DNA from: Actinomyces bovis
GTDB lineage: Bacteria > Actinomycetota > Actinomycetes > Actinomycetales > Actinomycetaceae
NCBI RefSeq assembly: GCF_900444995.1
Contig: NZ_UAPQ01000001.1
Span: forward strand, 434,001 to 498,000
Length of the DNA stretch: 64,000 nt
Direction: 5' to 3'
The notes under the pieces are model-generated. The model was not told the DNA's origin. It saw nothing but the letters and a program-made list of their open reading frames with translations, and ran no database searches. The position numbers were made by a program, and so were the translations under genes. Positions 60,373 to 64,000 of the stretch are shown piece after piece (within the stretch, counting starts at the first letter, position 1; each line of letters opens with the position of its first letter).

Positions 60373-61515
60373 ATGGCCCCTATGACACAGCCCCTCTCTC
60401 CTGCCACCTCTGCCCCCAACAGCGCCGAGGAGTCCTTGGCCAATGCCACCAACGAGGCTTCACTAGCTCGCTCCGTGGCACGCAGTAAGGAGATTGAGGC
60501 CGACCTAGACATCAACCCGGGCCGCTACCGCATGCTCACAGGCGTACGCCCCACCGGCAATATGCACCTGGGGCACTTCTTCGGCACCATGAACTCTTGG
60601 GCTGCCATCCAGAACCGGGGGGTGGACACCTGGATTCTGGTGGCGGACTACCAGGTGATTACTGACCGGGACGCGCTAGGCCCGATCCGCGAGCGCGTCT
60701 TGTCTCTGGTGGCGGATACTCTGGCGGTGGGCGTGGATCCGGAGCGCTCCACGATCTTCACGCATTCGGCGATTCCAGCCCTGAACCAGCTGATGCTGCC
60801 CTTCCTGTCCTTGGTAACTGAGGCTGAGTTGCACCGCAATCCCACGGTTAAGGCGGAATTGGAGGCCACGGATGGGCGCGCTATGAGTGGCTTGTTGCTG
60901 ACCTACCCCGTGCACCAAGCGGCGGATATTTTGTTCTGCCAGGCCAACCTGGTGCCGGTGGGCAAGGACCAGCTGCCGCACTTGGAGCAGGCTCGTCTGA
61001 TCGCTCAGCGTTTTGACAAGCGTTACGGGCGGGCGGATAAAAAGCGTGCGGTGTTCCGCCGTCCGGAAGCCCTGCTGGGTGAGGCCACGCTGCTGTTGGG
61101 CCTGGATGGGGAGAAGATGAGCAAGTCGCGCGGCAATACGATTGAGCTGCGGATGACGGCAGATGAGACCGCGAAGGCGCTTAAGAAAGCTAAGACCGAC
61201 TCTGACCGGGTCATCACCTACGATCCGGCGGGCCGCCCGGAGGTTTCCAACCTGCTGCTCTTGGCTTCCTTGTGTGGGGCGGGCAGTCCCCAGGAGATTG
61301 CGGAGCGGATTGGCGACGGCGGCGCCGGGCAGCTCAAAGCAGTGACCACGGAGGCGGTGAACGAGTTCTTCGCCCCGATTCGGGCGCGCCGTAGCGAGCT
61401 TATGGCCAGTGAGGATCATCTGCTGGCGGTTCTGCGGGCAGGCAATGAGAAGGCTAATGCGGTGGCCAATGAAACCCTGAATGCGGTGCGCACCGCCATG
61501 CACATGGACTACTGA
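60373..61515 (+). CDS. trpS: Tryptophan-tRNA ligase
   Basis: A class I aminoacyl-tRNA synthetase that charges tRNA-Trp. The 380-residue protein has an N-terminal extension of about 50 disordered residues before RMLTGVRPTGNMHLGHFFGT, which contains the HIGH-equivalent (GHFFG). The KMSKS motif is GLDGEKMSKSRGNTIEL. The C-terminus (FAPIRARRSELMASEDHLLA) is the usual helical end. GGGGA lies 6 nt before ATG 60373. A second ATG at 60382 is an alternative start. It is placed between glgX and glgE, an ordinary housekeeping position. Confidence 0.94.
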   Translation: MAPMTQPLSPATSAPNSAEESLANATNEASLARSVARSKEIEADLDINPGRYRMLTGVRPTGNMHLGHFFGTMNSWAAIQNRGVDTWILVADYQVITDRDALGPIRERVLSLVADTLAVGVDPERSTIFTHSAIPALNQLMLPFLSLVTEAELHRNPTVKAELEATDGRAMSGLLLTYPVHQAADILFCQANLVPVGKDQLPHLEQARLIAQRFDKRYGRADKKRAVFRRPEALLGEATLLLGLDGEKMSKSRGNTIELRMTADETAKALKKAKTDSDRVITYDPAGRPEVSNLLLLASLCGAGSPQEIAERIGDGGAGQLKAVTTEAVNEFFAPIRARRSELMASEDHLLAVLRAGNEKANAVANETLNAVRTAMHMDY

Positions 61516-61625
61516 CCGCTTGGACGAAGAGCTAGTAGGTCTGGCCGTGTCAGCCTGCAGCAATTCAGCCCAGGCCCAGAGTCGGCTTATGTGACTCACG
61601 CCGCTTTCTTCCGTAGTCTTAGCCT

Positions 61626-64000
61626 GTGACACCTTTCAAGCGACCGCGCCACGCCTCTCCTGACTACAAGCCTTCTGCGAAGCGGGCGGTGCCGCCGGTG
61701 CCTCAGGCACCAGCACCCCTGCCGTCAGAGCCCCCAGCCGCAGTAACAGCTTCTGCCCCGGAGGCGACGACGTCGCCGGTTCAAGACAGGCCAGCGATCG
61801 TCTTCGCGCCGGAGTCGGCAGCCCCTCTGCCCCCGCCTCCGCCGCCCACGTCTGCCGAGCTGGCGGCGCAAGCCCGTGCGGCGGGAGCTGCACCGGCAGC
61901 AGAGTCGGTGGAGGCTGGGGCGGCCGCCGTCGCCACTCCCAAGATGCCTTTAAACACCTGGCCGCTGGCGAGTCGACACTTGACAGCTAGCGCACCCTCC
62001 ACCCCCTCAGCGCCATCGCCAGCCGTGGTGCCCCCGGCCACGCCGTCACGGTCGACGCCGTCGCCCTCCGCCTCACCCGCGGCAGCTCCCTACCCGGAAA
62101 GCGGCAGTTCTGCCGCCTCCCCAGCCAGGCCGCAAGCCGATTCTCCCCTGCCGATCACCTCGCCAGAGGAGGCAGAGCGCCTAGCCCCGGCCCAGATGGT
62201 GCCGGACACGGCCACCGTCCCACCCACCCCCACGGTCATGGTGGTCCCAGCTGCCCCGACCATCTCTGCCTCCACTCCTTGGAGCACAGCCTCAAGCACC
62301 CTGATGGCCACCTACTCGGCCCCCGCGCAGCGCCCCACCGAGGAGACCGTGCCGCCGCCGCTGCGCCCGCGCGCATACCACCCCGAGCACCCAGTGGGAC
62401 GCATCCCCGTCACCGAGGTCTTCCCGGTGATTGAGGACGGCCGCTGGCCCGTCAAGGCGGTGCCCGGAGAGGTCTTCCCGATCCGTGCCACCGTCTTCCG
62501 TGAAGGCCACGACTGCTTTGGGGCCACCGCCGTGCTGATCCGCCCCGACGGCACCACCGGCCCAGCGCCCGCATGTACGAGGTGAGCCCCGGCCTGGATC
62601 GCTACGAGGCCCGCTTGGCAGCAGATGCCCCAGGGGATTGGTCCTTCCGTGTGGAGGGCTGGTCCGACCCCTACGCCACCTGGGAGCATGCAGCCCAAAT
62701 CAAGGTGCCGGCGGGAATCGACGTCGCCCTAATGTTGGAGGAGGGCGCTCGGGTGCTGCAGCGCGCCGCCGCAGTGCCGGGCCGCCCCTCAGCTGACGTG
62801 GCTCTGCTGGAGGCTGCCGTGGTGGCGGTGCGCGACGAGTCACGTTCTGAGTCAGAGCGCCTGAGCGCCGCCACCAGCTCAGAGGTGCACGCAGCCCTGG
62901 AGCGCTTACCGCTGCGTGATTTTGTCTCGCCTTCGCGCGCCTACCCACTGCAGGTGGATCGCCGTACAGCCCTGTACGGCTCTTGGTACGAGATCTTCCC
63001 CCGTTCCCTGGGCTCTGGGGTGGATGAGCACGGTCATTGGCACACGGGCACGCTGCGCAGCGCCACCGAGCAACTGGACCGTATCGCGGCCATGGGCTTC
63101 GACGTGCTGTACCTGACGCCTATCTCCCCGATCGGCACCACCAACCGCAAGGGCCGGAACAACACTCTTACGGCCCGCCCGGAAGACCCAGGCTCGCCTT
63201 ATGGCATCGGCTCAGCTGCCGGTGGGCATGAGGCGATCCACCCAGAGCTCGGCACCGTGGAGGACTTTGCGGCCCTGGTGACTCGTTCCCGTGAACTCGG
63301 CATGGAAGTTGCCCTAGACCTAGCTCTGCAGTGCTCCCCCGACCACCCGTGGGTCAAGGAGCACCCCGAGTGGTTCACGGTCCTAGCTGATGGCAGCATC
63401 GCCTTCGCGGAAAACCCGCCCAAGAAGTACCAGGACATTTACCCCCTGAACTTCGATAACGACCCAGAGGGCATCTACGAGGCTGTGCATGAGGTCATTG
63501 AGACCTGGATCGAGCGGGGCGTGACGATCTTCCGGGTGGACAACCCGCACACCAAGCCACTGACCTTCTGGCAGCGGCTGCTGGGACAGGTGCATCGCAA
63601 CCACCCGGAGGTGCTGTTCTTGGCCGAAGCCTTCACCCGGCCCGCCATGATGCGCACCCTAGGCAAGATCGGCTTCCAGCAGTCCTACACCTACTTCGCT
63701 TGGCGCAACACCAAGCAGGAGCTCACGGATTACACGGTGGAGCTATCTCAGGAGACGGCGCATGTGCTGCGTCCAGCCTTCTGGCCCACCACGCACGACA
63801 TCCTGACCCCCTTCATGACGCATGGGAAGGTGCCGGCCTTCAAGCTGCGGGCCGCGCTGGCCGCAACCCTCTCCCCCACCTGGGGTATCTACTCCGGTTA
63901 CGAGCTGGCCGAGTCCGTGCCCCGCCCGGGCTACGAGGAGCAGATCGACAATGAGAAATACGAACTCAAGCCCCGCGATTTTGAGGCCGCCAAGGGCAAC
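61626..64000 (+). CDS. glgE: GlgE maltosyltransferase, frame interrupted, partial at right edge
   Basis: Transfers maltosyl units from maltose-1-phosphate to alpha-glucan. The first open frame (61626-62585) encodes a roughly 230-residue Pro/Ala-rich disordered extension and the start of the GlgE N-domain (GRIPVTEVFPVIEDGRWPVK). At about 62560 the sequence shifts to the -1 frame and continues MYEVSPGLDRYEARLAADAP to the window end. Catalytic residues appear in TIFRVDNPHTKPLTFW (Asp), LFLAEAFTRP (Glu) and WPTTHDILTP (Asp). One missing base near the C-rich run at 62560-62571 explains the break. A sequencing error, a true mutation, or separate translation from ATG 62573 are all possible. The C-terminal end lies outside. 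Confidence 0.85.

Overview
The window reads as chromosomal DNA of a high-GC actinobacterium, most likely Actinomycetaceae (Actinomyces-like). Reasons: GTG and TTG starts behind clear Shine-Dalgarno sequences, an AdnAB helicase-nuclease pair, UvrD2, GlgE and GlgX, PPA1309 and DUF3107 proteins, a compact Tad pilus locus, and a gene neighbourhood resembling Mycobacterium tuberculosis Rv3193c-Rv3202c (UPF0182, Lon/PDZ protease, DUF2342, cyclodehydratase-like protein, UvrD2, NudC, AdnB, AdnA). The species cannot be fixed from sequence alone.

Layout: 1-8.7 kb is a minus-strand nucleoside salvage operon (BMP lipoprotein, ABC ATPase, two permeases, cytidine deaminase, thymidine phosphorylase, DeoR/SorC regulator, purine-nucleoside phosphorylase cut by the window edge). 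8.9-10.3 kb holds a LysR regulator divergent from a small membrane protein. 10.3-15 kb is a Tad/Flp pilus operon (TadA, TadB, TadC, a small pilin-like protein and three pseudopilin-type proteins). 15.3-24.4 kb carries a degenerate APH-type kinase, AdnB, AdnA and a DUF3107 protein. An initiator tRNA-fMet gene follows at 24.5 kb.

24.53-33.5 kb is a roughly 8.9-kb integrated element bounded by 120-bp direct repeats of the tRNA 3' half plus its terminator. It carries a repressor that runs into attL, a leaderless excisionase-like gene, a frameshifted replication-type gene with four iterons, a second winged-helix gene, DinJ-YafQ, a serine recombinase, a tyrosine integrase, a nucleotidyltransferase toxin-like pair, and parAB flanked by centromere-like repeats. 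No capsid or conjugation genes are present, so it looks like an integrative plasmid or small satellite. The most striking point is that circularisation would join the repressor frame across attP to a 95-codon extension lying just upstream of parA. Excision is therefore predicted to change the repressor C-terminus (123 to 218 aa) and to place parAB behind the repressor promoter.

33.5-37.6 kb has a repeat-rich noncoding stretch and a large surface protein with an M6-peptidase-like fold whose HExxH zinc site looks lost. 37.8-48 kb holds the conserved UPF0182, PPA1309, DUF2342, Lon/PDZ, cyclodehydratase-like and UvrD2 block. 48-52 kb has NudC, a cysteine desulfurase and MnmA, a sulfur-relay pair for tRNA thiolation. 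52-55 kb has a GntR-controlled ABC operon and a DUF1540 Cys-rich protein. 55-58 kb has a probably iron-regulated protein and EtfAB. 58-64 kb has GlgX, TrpS and GlgE; the glgE frame is broken near 62.56 kb.
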